A stretch of DNA of 64,000 nt. Origin: Salarias fasciatus (Eukaryota > Chordata > Actinopteri > Blenniiformes > Blenniidae). Position 1 is the stretch's first letter, and every line of letters begins with the position of its first letter. The stretch spans positions 17,379,931-17,443,930 of the forward strand of contig NC_043754.1 in the NCBI RefSeq assembly GCF_902148845.1, given 5' to 3'. The translations under genes and the position numbers were made by a program. The notes under the pieces are model-generated. The model was not told where the DNA came from, searched no databases, and worked only from the letters and a program-made list of their open reading frames with translations. Below are positions 22,732 to 54,800 of the stretch, piece after piece.

Positions 22732-23921
22732 CAGCAAAAAAAAAACAAATAACAAATAAATAAAGTGAACTGAAATGCTCAAGCAGAGGAAATTTAAACG
22801 GAAACAAGCTGACAGCTGGATTCTCGCTGCGACCCAGTTTCTCGAAACACAGTAGAACACTGCATCGAGACACTGACACATGTGCAAATGAAAACCAAGT
22901 CCATAGAAACAAGTTGCTTTGCAAAAAGATGTGTCAGACAATCTGGCACGCGCCTCCTAAAATTAATCTTATGAACACACCAATATCACTACTAGGATCA
23001 TTACTTTGCTACTGTAGCTATTAATTATTGTGATTTTTTGACTTTACAGTCATTGAAAAGTAATTCATTGAAAAAACATAGCTTAGAAATGGCAAACAAA
23101 TCTGGAATTCATGCAACACTCATTCAAAGTAAGGGTCAAAGTTCAAGGGAAATTTGGTTCAGACATGTCCTGAGGTGGAAGATCATTTGGTCTGAAACCA
23201 GTTTTTTTTTTTTAAATACATTCAAGTCAGTCATATCTAAATTAAGGGAATCCACAAGCTGTTTAAGACTTGATGACTTTGTCCACTGAATCTTGACACT
23301 TAAAGGGTTATTTATCCTCACAGGGTAGGAGAGATGTGATTCTGAGTTTGTTTTTTCAAAAAAAAAAAAAATAAAATAAAATAAAGATGTGATCAGTGGG
23401 TGAAAAAAAAATCCCTTTGATTTCCATATTTACCTTGATAAAAATCAAAATTACGTCCCATCTTCAGGACTGACAACTCGCAGAAGGTGAAAGAAATGTG
23501 ACATGTCAGATATTTTCACCTCCAGTCATTTGATTTTACAAAAAAGAAAAAAAAAAGTCTTCAGGCCATTACAATCTAGTTCCAGGTGGGTTTACAAGTA
23601 ATCCATGTAAGGTTAACTGGTCAAAAACAAAAACATCACATCATATACAGAAGTTCACCAACCAGTATTAAGAACCAATTATGTGTCCTAGGTTTATGAT
23701 ATAGTAGATATAAAATATACAACCCCAAAACAACAAGTTGTAGTTTTTATGACACCAGCAGTTTAGTTCAGTTCCAAAAAAATCTTAAGATAACATGCTA
23801 TGTTTAGAGTTACATAAAATTTTGGAATGATCCAAAGAAAAGGTGAATAAATTTGTGCTGTACATTTATCCACTTTAATAAAAATGTAAGTCTCCTCAGC
23901 TTATCACTGTTGTCTTTGGAG

Positions 23922-24291
23922 TTTATTACATAGTTTGGAATGTGTTAGGAAACCATCAAAAAGTCTTTAAAATGCCCAGGAGCATGCTTCGTTGGTTGTT
24001 TTCACTCCATTGATGAAACTGACGGGTGCAGTTTTTGCCACATGTGAAAAATCCACTTATTTCCACGTATTTGTTTCTGAGATCTCTCATTGGCAGGATG
24101 TGTTGGTTCAACCAGTTCTATCAGAATATAAAGACATACATTTGCAAAGTAAACAGCTTAAATGTTCATATTATCCACATGGGGAAAAAAGGCATCAGCG
24201 AGTTTGGTCCCGTTCAAATCTTTGTCTCATGGAGTTTAAAATACTCCGAACAGAGAACAAAAAATGAGACTACGCTGCTTGGAGAGCGGGT
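23922..24291 (-). promoter_or_regulatory. Likely grm5 3' UTR with poly(A) signal
   Basis: The first minus-strand AATAAA after the grm5 stop that I noted is TTTATT on the plus strand at 23922-23927, which gives a 3' UTR of about 365 nt. Longer forms cannot be excluded. Confidence 0.4.
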
Positions 24292-43309
<19,018 letters not shown>

Positions 43310-43639
43310 TTAGGCTCCTGAAAAGAGCAATATTGTAGAAGTTAGCTGTTAGAGTAACCAAGTTTTTCTTTTCTTTCGTTTTTTTTTTTTAAGTTTTTCT
43401 TGACATAATGCCGTCCTGTAAGGCAGTGGTTTTCCAAGTGTGGGGCAGCATAGAGATTCAGGACACAGCAGCAGAAAACATCTGGACTCTGGGGTGATAC
43501 TGTTTCCCAGCAGCATTTTTCGTTTTTGAGGAATTATTATAATACTAACAATACAGAAAGATGAACTTAAAGGCAAAACTCGTAATGATTTTACCAATAA
43601 TCACAATTTACAGCTGAATGGAAAACTTCGCTTGTCCAC

Positions 43640-43770
43640 TAAGTTTGTGGATAGTACTTCAGCTTGGTGAGAATGTCCCTGGTTCAAGTTTGGGTTGGGG
43701 CTTTTCTGTATGGAGTTTACAAGTCCTCTCTATAGATTTCTTTTTTTTCTGGAGATTTTCATTACCTGTG
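43640..43770 (+). repeat. Head half of the abundant fish SINE-like repeat
   Basis: CCCTGGTTCAAGTTTGGGTT followed by GGGGCTTTTCTGTATGGAG and TTTACAAGTCCTCTC follows the fish repeat whose head reads CCTGGTTCGAACCCCGGTTG, then GGGCCTTTCTGTGTGGAG and TTTGCATGTTCTCCC. GGTTCAAGTTT corresponds to a decayed RNA polymerase III B box, which suggests a tRNA-derived head. Confidence 0.6.
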
Positions 43771-44907
43771 AAATCTAGAAGCATTCAACATTATCCTCAC
43801 ATAAAAACATCATACTCAAAACCACCCTTGAGTTACTTCATATTGATCTCCAAGAGAAATTCCCATTTCCAGCAGCTTCATCAAGTACTTCCTAACATGG
43901 GAACTAATGTGCTTGGTGAGAGTTGGGGGAGGTTTTTCCCGCTCTGTCAGGGTGGGGCTCCTCCCCCCCCACTCGTTAAAAATGCATTCAATTACATTCA
44001 GGTTCAAAGTGAGCGCATCTAGATGATATTTAGTTGTTTGTTCTTAAATGCCAGTTGAGGTAAACTTTCAGTGAGACATCAAGTTGCTGTCCGTGGTGCT
44101 GAAATATCACGTCAACTTCGCTGGTACTGACAGTGAAGCTGGTGTCTCAGCGAAGTCTCCAGTTCTTCCATTTAGATTTAGCAATACAATCATTAGAAGT
44201 GAGCAAAGAAAATATAAGTTCATCTTACCTTTTCTTCTTGCAGGTAGCATGCAGAAATCATCCCGTCAGAGATCGTTTCCATTCCAGAGAAGCGCTGCAG
44301 GTTTGTTTTTTTTTCTCTCGCTCGGGCTCAGTGAGGCGCCTAGTTACAGCAAACTGCAAATAGCAGCAGATAATACAGCCTGTTATTGGAACATGTTTGA
44401 CTTACTGACGCACACCACAGCCCCCCTCCTGCTCATCTACCTCCTCCTCCTCCTCATCTTCCTCCTCCTCTTCATCCTCCTCCAAAACAGTGGAAAACAT
44501 GGAGCATCAGCAGTGACTAAATGAAGAAGAGAAGTCCCGCAGACGCACGACTCTCAGGAAAGAAATTAACCATCGCAAATCAAAAATGAAGCAAATAAAG
44601 ATGTATTAACAGTCATATGCACAAACTTCGCTTGATCTGTCATTGGTAAAATTGCAATGTAAATATCTTTTTTTTGTTATAAAGATCGAAATGGGAAATT
44701 ATAGCTCATTATATAACGCTGTCTATTCTCACCTTCCAGTCATTGCTGTAAAATTAGATTATTCCAATTCATTAGGCAATTTTAGCTGCTGACAATGACT
44801 TGGTGGTAAATTAATATCCATTTTGTTTTGCCCGAGGTCAATTTGACCCCCATTCACAAAACAAATAAATTAATAAACCCTCAGCTCAGCTTGTTGCTTC
44901 GTGACCT

Positions 44908-44928
44908 CTCTCTCCCTCTCTCTCTCTT

Positions 44929-44993
<65 letters not shown>
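44908..44993. repeat. (TC)n tract
   Basis: CT repeats with a CTTTCTTT interruption near the left end, between grm5 and tyr. Confidence 0.95.
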
Positions 44994-44997
<4 letters not shown>

Positions 44998-45591
44998 TTT
45001 CCATTAAATTGTCGTTATCTCCTGTGGATTCAGAAACACATGTACAGTCCAAACGAGGAAATTCACTGAGATATTTGTTAGTTTTGCTTTGGGTCAGAAT
45101 GACATCAAATATCATTCAAAGACAACTTCGTTCATTACTTCAGTGCATGTCTTTGAAAGCTAATGAGATCCAGTATGTGTTACAGTGTTGTAAGCTGCTG
45201 GTGGGAAAAAAAGCAAGCTATAGTGACACACAGATTATAGTTATACTGGACATTAGTGCTTCTGTGCTTTGAGTTTTTCTGAGCTTTGAGTTAAAATCAT
45301 GCAATATCTATAGGGAAATTCAGACACCTCTGAGTACAATTAACTTGTATACCACAGTGGATGTGTTTATAACATATCTAATTATGTTGGGAGAACATCT
45401 AATTGGGAGAATGTCTTCTGAGTAAAATAAAAATAACATAAAATAAAATAAGGCAACGTATGTTTGGAGAATTCAAAGAGGTGTGGTGGACACTTACCTT
45501 TGGACATGGCTTGTCTGAGTTAAATTTTCTTTTTATGGGGAGATGGAAAAATATTTATGTGGACTTAGAAATGGAATTTATAATGACTGTA

Positions 45592-45610
45592 TGGCGCCCT
45601 CTGGTGGCGA
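45592..45610 (-). promoter_or_regulatory. CTCF-like motif
   Basis: TGGCGCCCTCTGGTGGCGA on the plus strand agrees with the reverse complement of the vertebrate CTCF core (TAGCGCCCCCTGGTGGCCA) at all but about four positions. It sits between the divergent grm5 and tyr genes. Occupancy is inferred from the motif only. Confidence 0.5.
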
Positions 45611-46594
45611 TAGATGGGTGGTCTCTGAATAAATGTGGCCCCATGAACATCACGTGTGAAAGTCATAGTGGGAATTAAAGGTCAGGTAGCACACTGGGAG
45701 CACTCTCAGATAAAGAGGCATGTGAGGCAGCAGTAAAAGGATTGTTCTTCTGAAGGAAAAAAAATCAAGGAAGTGGCTGGAGGCATCCCCTTCATTATCA
45801 GATGGTCTTCAGATGACGTCCTATAGGCTGAAGTCATCTGATCGTCAGACCACCAAAGCTCAACATCACAATTCTTGGAGGGATATTCACAATGTAAAAT
45901 GAGAGAATTAATATAAAATTAAATTTAATATTTGTTTTCTTTAAATCATAGGTCTGATTATTCATATGAAACAAACATGTCCGAAACCATAAATATGGGG
46001 AATATCAGTTATTAGTTTGGACTCAATAACATAATTAAATAATAGTATAATAAAAACATGAATGTATGTGTTTGCGTTTCCTTCTGAGCTTCTCTTACTA
46101 CTCTTGGTACCAGTGCTGCCATGGTGATTTCACTTGATGTGGGTGTGCTGTCTAGACACTTCTAATGTTGTGGGGACCTGTTTCTGCAGGACTCAAGCTG
46201 TCAGATGTTCCGATGAAGATATCTTCACTGTAAGCAGGGCTGTGGTTAGGAAATCTGATTGTGATAAGGCAAGAGTAATTGTCCGAGAAAGTGTGTTGAT
46301 TTAATGATCTACAACAGTGTGTTTTTATGAAGCAGAGACCACAGTGAAACCAGCAAGTATGAAATGTCAAGCAAGTGTTTTGAGCTGGGCCCTTTAGTGC
46401 TTTTGCGGGGTTTATTGATAACAATCAGAAAGTAAATTTTTCTTTTGAGAGCACTGTGCAACACAAATATAGGTTTAATAAAATTTTGTTGAAATTCACT
46501 TTTTTTTTTTTCAAAGGAGAATCTTGGGAAGACTGTTTGCGGGTGATTTCTCTCCAAACCCTCCCCTGGAGCACTAAGTCGGGGGTTAATTGGG

Positions 46595-46602
46595 CATGTG
46601 AC
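46595..46602. promoter_or_regulatory. MITF-type E-box (CATGTGAC) upstream of tyr
   Basis: CATGTGAC lies about 160 bases before the tyr ATG. Vertebrate tyrosinase promoters carry CATGTG E-boxes (M-box and the initiator E-box) bound by MITF. The match and position are as expected; binding is inferred. Confidence 0.5.
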
Positions 46603-46758
46603 TGCCTCAGCCAAAAGGGGGGTGGAGGGTGGGAACAGAGGAACTTAAGCCAAGAATTCTTCACATATTCAACTTCTCAACTTTTACGCATTTTATGGTT
46701 TCTTTCAGTGGGACCGGTCGGAGCCTCCGAGTGGAAAAAAAACCCCTAACCTGTTGTG

Positions 46759-49717
46759 ATGTGGCCACTGAAGACCATCATCATTTTCCTGTTGTGTTTC
46801 AGTCCCAGCCGTCAGCAGTTCCCCCGTCTGTGCGCCACCCAGGAGGCCCTGCGCGCCAAGGAGTGCTGCCCGGCCTGGGAGGGGGACGGCTCGGCCTGCG
46901 GAGCCAGCTCGGGTCGGGGCTTCTGTCGGGACGTGGAGGTCAGCGATCAGCCCGACGGACCGCAGTACCCCTTCTCCGGACTGGACGACCGAGAAAAGTG
47001 GCCGCTGGTGTTTTACAACAGGACCTGCCAGTGCGCGGGGAACTTCATGGGCTTCAACTGCGGGGACTGCAAGTTTGGCTACTTTGGACAGAACTGCAAT
47101 GAGAGGAGGGAGTCTCTCAGGAGGAACATTTTCCACCTGTCCAGGTCCGAGAGGATCAGATTTGTGTCCTACTTGAACTTGGCGAAGCAGACTGTGAGCG
47201 CGGACTACGTGGTGGCCACGGGGACCTACCTGGAGATGGGGAACGGGTCCAACCCCATGTTCTCCAACGTGTCCGTGTACGACGTCTTCGTGTGGATGCA
47301 TTACTACGTGTCCAGGAACGCGCTGCTGGGGGGGCCCGGGAACGTGTGGACGGATGTGGACTTTGCGCACTGGGCTCCGGCGTTCCTCCCCTGGCACCGG
47401 GTCTACTTGCTGCACTGGGAGCACGAGATCAGGAAGCTGAGCGGGGACACGAGCTTCACCATCCCGTACTGGGACTGGAGAGACGCCCGGGAGTGCGCCG
47501 TGTGCACGGACGAGCTGATGGGGGGCCGGAGTCCCCAGGACCCCGATCTGATCAGCCCCGGCTCGGTTTTTTCCTCCTGGAGGGTAATGAACCAGCAACC
47601 AGGGTTTATCTGAATTCTTTCTTTTTCCGCTTGTCTTTTCTTGTCTGCTCCTCTCCGCAGTGTTCATGAGTAAAATTATTTCTCTCTTAAAACATTCAAG
47701 GCGTGAAGGAGTTTTAAATTATTAACACAGATTTTTACTTTTAAAAATCCCCACACCTATTTCAAGCTGTCTCTCTGTTTTGTTTGAGAATCAGAGTTAT
47801 AACAGAATATGCCAGGGTCCTTGCATTTGAGTGACAGCAAAGCAATAAAAAGCTCACATATTAAATTGATATTTTCCTCTGTATTCACTTTCACTTGTCC
47901 TGGCGTTCACTTTGCTGCTGGAATGTGTTTTGGCTCTTGTCTATCTGCATCTGCAGGTCCTGTGCTCTCAAGCCACTGACTACAACGACAGAGGTGTGCT
48001 GTGTGATGCCAGGGCAGAAGGCCCACTGCGTCGCAACCCCGGCAACCACAACCGCAACCTGGTGGAACGACTCCCAACTTCAGCAGAGGTGGAGTTCACT
48101 CTCAGTTTGCCCGACTATGACACCGGGGCAATGGACCGCAGTGCCAACATGAGCTTCCGGAACACTCTGGAAGGTCAGATAAGGCTGACCACATACAGTA
48201 CACACACACACTCTCTCTCTCTGAGATCTACCACCCTGAACCACCACTCTGTTACTCTCCAAGATGAAGAGTCCTCTGACTATTCATTTTCCTTTAAAGC
48301 ACCCAGCCAATCTGACATTGTGTGAATTTGTAATACTGCAAAGGAATCCTTCTCATCTTAAATGTAGATGGTCGAGTATTGAAATGTTCTCTTTGCTTAA
48401 ATTGTGCTTCACTAAAATACACATTTGAATCTCAATGGTATAGTTATATTATACTGGCTGGATTGAATTTATTTCATAGTTGTCATGGACTTAGATATTA
48501 ATCAAATTTAGCTATTGTAGGAAGACAACTAACATAATTAACCTAAACATTTATTTTCAAGTGTATTGACAGGATATTAATATTAGATGTTCCCATTTAT
48601 ATTATTGCAGCTTTGATGGCCTGTCTAGATTCCCACCAGATCATAAAATATTCACATATCTATTTCCCAGAAAACTAAAGGTTCACTTAAGGATGATTTT
48701 TTTTTCTTGTTTGACCATTTAAATGGAGCCATTCTCATTCATAACTTCCAGATTTCAGTGATTATCTGTTATCTGAGGTGAACTCCAGTCTGTACTTTAG
48801 ATGAGATGAAACCTGAGCTGCTTGGGTTTTAAAATATTTTCCATCTTGCAGGATTCGGGGACCCTCGGACTGGTTTAGGGAGCAGTCCTCGTTTGGGCAT
48901 GCATGCTGCTCTGCATGTGTTCATGAATGGATCCATGTCTTCGGTGCAGGGCTCCGCAAATGACCCCATATTTCTTCTCCACCACGCATATGTTGACAGG
49001 TGAGACGCGTTCGTATCTATGTTGTTTACAAAACGTATCTGTTTGCAGACATTGGGAGTGTTAATAAAACTTCTTTCTTCCTCCATGGAAGCCTTTATGA
49101 ACAGTGGCTCAGGAGGCACAGGCCGTCACCGTCCCAGTACCCAGGGTCCAATGCTCCTATCGGGCACAATGCAGAATATCACATGGCGCCATTCATGCCC
49201 CTGCATCGCAACAGAGAATACTTCATTTCCAGCAAGGATCTTGGATATGAATACTCTAATCTGCTGGGTGCCAGTAAGTTCACTTTCATTTCATTTGACT
49301 TTCAGACAATCACTTGGTTCTTTCATTCGTCTGTAATTTCTTCGTCCCTTCAGAAAATTTACAGATGGAACAGATATATATTCTTCATCTAACGATATCG
49401 TCCCTGTAAAATAATAATGAGGTACTTCACTGTGACTTTTGTTCTTATTAGGCCAGAGGCTGGCGGAATCTCTGCATCCTTACCTGGAGGAGCTGCAGGC
49501 GGCGTGGCCCTGGCTGCTGCTGGCAGCACTCTGCGGCGGGATTGTGGCAATAGCCGTCACAGCCGCGGTCCTAACTGCAAAACGGCGATACGGTGGCTCG
49601 TCTTTCCTGCCGGGGAGGAGCTGGAAAAACTTATTTTCTCTCCCTGAAAGACAGCCACTTATCTGGAGCAATGACACAGAGGAAACCAGCCACCGTAACT
49701 ACCAAACAGCTATGTGA
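46759..49717 (+). CDS. tyr: Tyrosinase
   Basis: Copper enzyme of the melanosome membrane that oxidises tyrosine and DOPA to dopaquinone, the limiting step of melanin synthesis. Exons: 46759-47583, 47957-48173, 48852-48999, 49092-49273, 49452-49717; the 217, 148 and 182 nt inner exons have the lengths of the mammalian gene. Product 545 aa (human 529). Signal peptide about 1-19, then an EGF-like cysteine-rich part ([19 protein letters not shown]). CuA ligands H181, H204 and H213 ([21 protein letters not shown]) and CuB ligands H365, H369 and H392 ([18 protein letters not shown]) are all present. A membrane segment at about 476-499 precedes KRR and a short tail with the acidic-dileucine-type sorting signal ERQPLI. 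No break is seen, so the enzyme should be active. The first exon is GC-rich, which creates a long antisense reading frame without meaning. It lies head-to-head with grm5, as in human 11q14. Confidence 0.98.
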
Positions 49718-50213
49718 AGGTACAGCCTGCGCAGGGAAATACCCATTTATGAATCTTACTGAGCACTTTGAAGTCTGCCTGGATCTACAAGTATTGTTGA
49801 AGGTAAAACTGTATTAAAAAAGTGAAAAAAAAAGAAGCAGCAGCATGTTTTTTTTCTTTTAAATGGATTTACATGTTGAACCTTTTCCCTCCCACAATAT
49901 GTAACTTGTCAAACTTGAGCCGTTAGATCATTTCACACTTGCCTGTCACGTGTATGTTCCATCAAGACTTCACAAATTTATTCTCTGGAGTTCAGCTTTT
50001 TTTTTCTTCTTTGCAGATTATCTTAAAAAAAAACTATGTGCTGCAATGTGTTGCATCAGTCAAGGCAAAGAGTATCAAACAATCACTAAAAACCACAAAA
50101 ATATTTAGACATCAACAGATGCCTTGGGGAGCCGTCTTTTATTATCTTCGTGTGGGAGTCGACTAAGACGCACTTTGATTAATATTTGAATTGATTTATG
50201 TTTGTGATGCTTT

Positions 50214-50251
<38 letters not shown>

Positions 50252-51854
50252 TGATCTCTACTTGAAAGTCAAGATCTGAGGCCTCAGCTGCACGAGGACT
50301 TCCTTCTGCATCCCGACCTTGGAGTTGCCAAATTTAAATAAAAACTTGACATTTGTGAAAAGCAGACGCAGTTCAAAACATTAACTTGAAAAGTCAACCT
50401 ACTTTAACTTTTTCAAGTGTTTCATTTTACAAATGTTTGAAATAATCTGACATTTGAACTAAAACCTGTTCAGAATGTGGGACTGCATTCAGATTCATGG
50501 AGAGATACAGTATAAATCATGATGCATACCAAGTTTTTTTTTAAGGATCGAGTCAAATGTTCAGTTTTTGGTTAGATAAATAATTTCTTGATCATTTAAT
50601 CTTGAGTTGGGGAATCAATCAGCAAATACACGTCATACATTCTCAGCCTGGACACATGCTGTCAAGAATAACTTTTTTTATATAATACAGTACTTGGCTC
50701 AAAAATGTATTCGAATGGCATTTGCAGGAAATACAGTACATTCTACTCAAACTCCATATCATGTTGTCTTGACAGAAAAAAAAAAGATAAATACAGCATT
50801 AAAATGCAAAATTGTACAACGTATACATCATATCTGACAGGAAAAAAAAAAAACACAAAAACAGAACTAATCTATAATTTTAATAAGGAACACAGTGAAA
50901 CTTAACATATGAGTCCCAAGGAAATTTTTTAATTTGTATAACAATAATTCTTCCTCAATAGATCCAATTTTATACAAATGACAGTTTAACAACACACATT
51001 TCCAATTCAATCTAATGAACTGCTTTTTGATCACACTGGATTAAAATTGGAATACATGTACCAAGACGGTCCTGAAAAAGCTTTCACACCCTTTAAGGTG
51101 TTTGACAGTATTGTGTTGATTCCAGGAATTAGGAATGACTATAGCTAAGATTATTTTTTTGTGTTTTTTGATTGTTCTGTTTTAAAGTAAGAAGGCATGG
51201 TTGTGTAAAGCACATTGTTCAAGCCCACCTACCGGTTTGATACCAGGACGTGATATAATGAAAGATAAAATTAAAAAAAAGCAAACAGTGGGGTTGTGGG
51301 GTTTTGAGTAGTGCAATGCGACGTATTTAGAACCGATCTGACACAGGGAGACAAAACAACCGATGAATGAATTCATGAACCCAATGAATGGAATGAACAA
51401 TTTTTTTTAAAAAAATGACAGTTTAGCATTTGTCATACAGTTAATAACAGACAAAAGAAAAAGGCTGAAGTGAAGTAAGGTTTCTTGATCCCCGATATGA
51501 CCAGGTGACAAGCAGGATCACCGCTAACTCATATTTATTGTGTGATGTGGTTCCCCAAGAGATTTCAGTGCAATTTAAGAAACGCATGGACATTTTTAAT
51601 TACTGTGAAAAAAGTGTTGTAGAAATCCTAAATGATCCCTCAGCATTCAAACTTGCATCGCAGCTAATAAAGCTCAGAAAATAGTCAGAGTGGAGCACTC
51701 CGGATGATTGAGAGCGGGAGAGGACGCACTGTGACGTAGAGATGTAAAGGCCGACAGTTTCAACACAGCTAGTGGCAATTCTTCGTAAATAATGAGACTC
51801 GTGTTGCCTTTGATACAGCTAATCATACATTCTACCTCTTCAGTTCGAAATCCA
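49718..51854. other. tyr-chordc1 convergent 3' region
   Basis: The two genes end toward each other. AATAAA at 50337-50342 is a likely tyr poly(A) signal. TTTATT at 51534-51539 (AATAAA on the minus strand) is a likely chordc1 signal, giving a 3' UTR of about 320 nt. An (AG)n tract lies at 50216-50245. No NOX4 or other coding exon is seen here, although NOX4 lies beyond TYR in mammals. Confidence 0.6.
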
Positions 51855-54800
51855 TCATTCGTCCTCATCCTCGCTATCGTCGTCATCTTCATCGTCGTCT
51901 TCTTTTTTCTTCTCGCTCTCTTTCGGAGGGGGGACAGGAGGGGGCAGGTCCAGACGAGCCCAGGTCATCGCCTCGGACTTTCTCATGGCGACTTCGATCT
52001 TGGCTGCCATCATGTTCACCGTGCTTCTGCTCACATCGATTACCTGAAATGACACAAAGGTGTGGAATAAAAGAGAAATGTGGAAATAAGCTCAGCGCTG
52101 CTCATTGAAGAATGAACAAATTGTCACGACTTTGTAGTTTTCCCGCACAAACATTCACTCATCTTATAAACATCAGGGACAAACGCGGGGTGGACAGGCT
52201 GCACATCCATCAGAGAGACAGTCACATGCGCATTTACACCTCGGGGAATTTTTTTTAAAGCAACCAGTTAGAATCAATCACATGCTTTCAGACCCAACGA
52301 GAAAAACCCTTAATGTAGACTCTGTGAGGGAGGGAGCTGACCACAACACACACATGCGGAATGTATAAATCAAAAAACTTTCAAAGACTAGAGCCGACTG
52401 TGCAGTTGTGCTATGAGCAGTTCAAAGTCGGCCTTAAGTTCTCGTGTTTATTTTTACAAAAAGGGAGTATTGGTGCCCTGAAAATGATCCTAGTAAATAT
52501 CAGTGGAAACAAACAAACAGATATCATCCATGTCAGTATGCTAAATTAGGATATTTTGAATGCAGGGCAAAAAAGCAATGAAATCTAAATTCAAACTGGC
52601 AGGATGCAAGAATCAGGAGCGTTTTCATATTAGAGGAAAAGTGAGAGGGTACTTACTCCCCACAAGCTGATGTTCTGCTCAAATTCCTTCTCTCCCTCAA
52701 ATATAATGTGGATGTTGAGCTAAAACAGAAAAGATGAGAAAACAGTCAACTGAGACAAAATGCATTTTTACAAAACCGTTTATTTACCTGACAGACAAAA
52801 GCGTCTCTCACCGTGGTGCTGTTGGCGTCAACAAAGCTCAGCTCTGGGACGGCGTTCTTTGCGTAGATGGAAATGATGACCTGCGTCCCGGTTTGATGCC
52901 AGTCAAAACGGCACGGCACCACCTTCTTACCCTGCGGAGAGGTTTCAGACGGCGCCGTGTTTAAAATACGGCACAGATCGTCTCCGTTGGCCGTGTGAGC
53001 GTTCGCCACACGCCGCTAGGTGGAGTCACAGCTGAGGTGTTTCACACAGACTTGATGAACGATTGGTTGTTGAGGATACGGGGCGCGTACCGCGTCTTTT
53101 TTCCTCCATAGATGTGCTCCCTTGGTGCAGCCCTCTTGAGAGAGGAAGGTGTTGAAGTCGGAGGTTTTCCTCTTGCAGCAGCTCCAGTATTTCATCCTGG
53201 AGATGTGGGAAGGACAGAACATTCGCTGGTTTATTTTATTTTTTTTATTTTTGGCAGTAAAGAGCTTGTCACTCAAGAGAAACCGTAAACACGACTAACA
53301 GGAAACACAACAGTAAAACATCAGTGCTGCTCTGCAGGAGTCTTTTACCGCTCCAGAAATATCTCCTCTATCCTGTCGTGAAACAAACTCGGGGAAGGAA
53401 AAGGGCCCTTTTTACATTTGAAATCAAAATTCATTGCACAATTTTGTGGTAAGACTATCACCGGCACCCACCCTTCGTGAAAGATGGGAACTCCAGAGTG
53501 GAATGAGCACACATCCGAGTCACTGGCAGGTCCATCAAAGCTCTGAAGACACAACAACACTCGACGTCAGGTTTTTACAAATTAGGCACAATTCCGACAA
53601 GTAAAGCACTTTGCTTATTTTCGCAGAGCATTTTAAAGATAGCTGCAGAAGTTTTTGTTAATTTCATGGAGGGATGAAAAGGACAGGCCTTTAGCGTAAT
53701 GCTTGTTGAAATCAGATTTACAACCTTCAATATTACCACGATGACAAAGATCAATGTATCACTGTCTAGAAAAGCCATTAATTCCCCATTAAAAGACCCA
53801 AAAGTAGAAGTTTTACCTCTGCCAAGACCCCAACTTACAAACTTACTACTTACTGAATGTAAGCTGCCCTGGAGAAATTGTCTTATGGCTTTCAATCACA
53901 TCAGTTAAAGTGCAATTATGTAAATCAGTAAATTCCCACTCCAAGTATCTACCAAACATGTCAGTGCAGATTCTCTTCACCATTTAGCTTCTAATCTTGG
54001 ATTCTGGCTCTGACGGGCCATATCAGTCCTCAGAAAAGTGGAGGTGGAAGGAATTCTTTGCCTTGTCCACCCAGTTGAGTACTTATCAAATGTTATTATT
54101 AATTACACCTGTTCTAGATTTACTTCAGTAAACATTTTTTTCTTAAGTTTTTTTGCGAAAAATTGAGCCAAACTTCAAACATTAAACCCAAAGTTATGCG
54201 ATGATGATAATAGCAGGATGAATAAAAGCTGGTCACTCATTTAGCACCGCATAAATGTCCTCCAGAATATCCCACTTTACAATAGCTGAATTACTTACTT
54301 TAGTGCAGCCCCCGTTTTTACAGGATGTTCCAATTTTGATCTCGTCGCTGTCTTCCTCTAAAAAGTCACCGACGGGAGGGGAAAGACAAAAGGATTGATT
54401 GAGAATTTAAATATGCTCCCGCAGAAACAAGGCATTGTCCTCTTCCTGTCAGCATTAACTCCACTGCCATGATGTGAATGACACAGGTGATGGCAAACTC
54501 CCAGTGGCCATCCATTAAGTTCTACTGTCAACATGACCTTCCTGTCGCCTATAAAAAGCTGTGGATGGATGGTTTTCTAAGATGAAGATGACAAAAAAAG
54601 ATTAAAAAACAGAGGTGCAGGAGTAAAGGGAAGAAGGGGGAAGATTAAGTTCTATTTTCACCTTTCTTCTCTGCAGCATTTTCAGACAGTTTTAGTTTCT
54701 CCAAAGCCTGCTTCAGAGAGTTGGAGACTTTATGCTGCAACCTCACCATCGGTTCATCGGCGCTGAAACAGAAAGACACCAGGAACAAAACTTTCAGCAA

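Larger units (their letters stand above)
20503..23921. other. rab38-grm5 spacer
   Basis: No coding exon recognised on either strand. It holds a fish interspersed-repeat tail (about 22080-22168), a (CA)47 tract (22638-22731) and several A-rich runs. rab38 promoter elements are expected near the left end. Confidence 0.55.

Noticed and set aside
43618-44022. A 134-codon frame upstream of grm5
   Set aside because: Its start lies in the SINE-like repeat copy and its end in low-complexity C-rich sequence.
46705-47667. A 320-codon open frame antisense to tyr exon 1
   Set aside because: It exactly shadows a GC-rich conserved exon, has Pro/Arg/Val-rich composition and resembles no family. It results from codon bias on the other strand.
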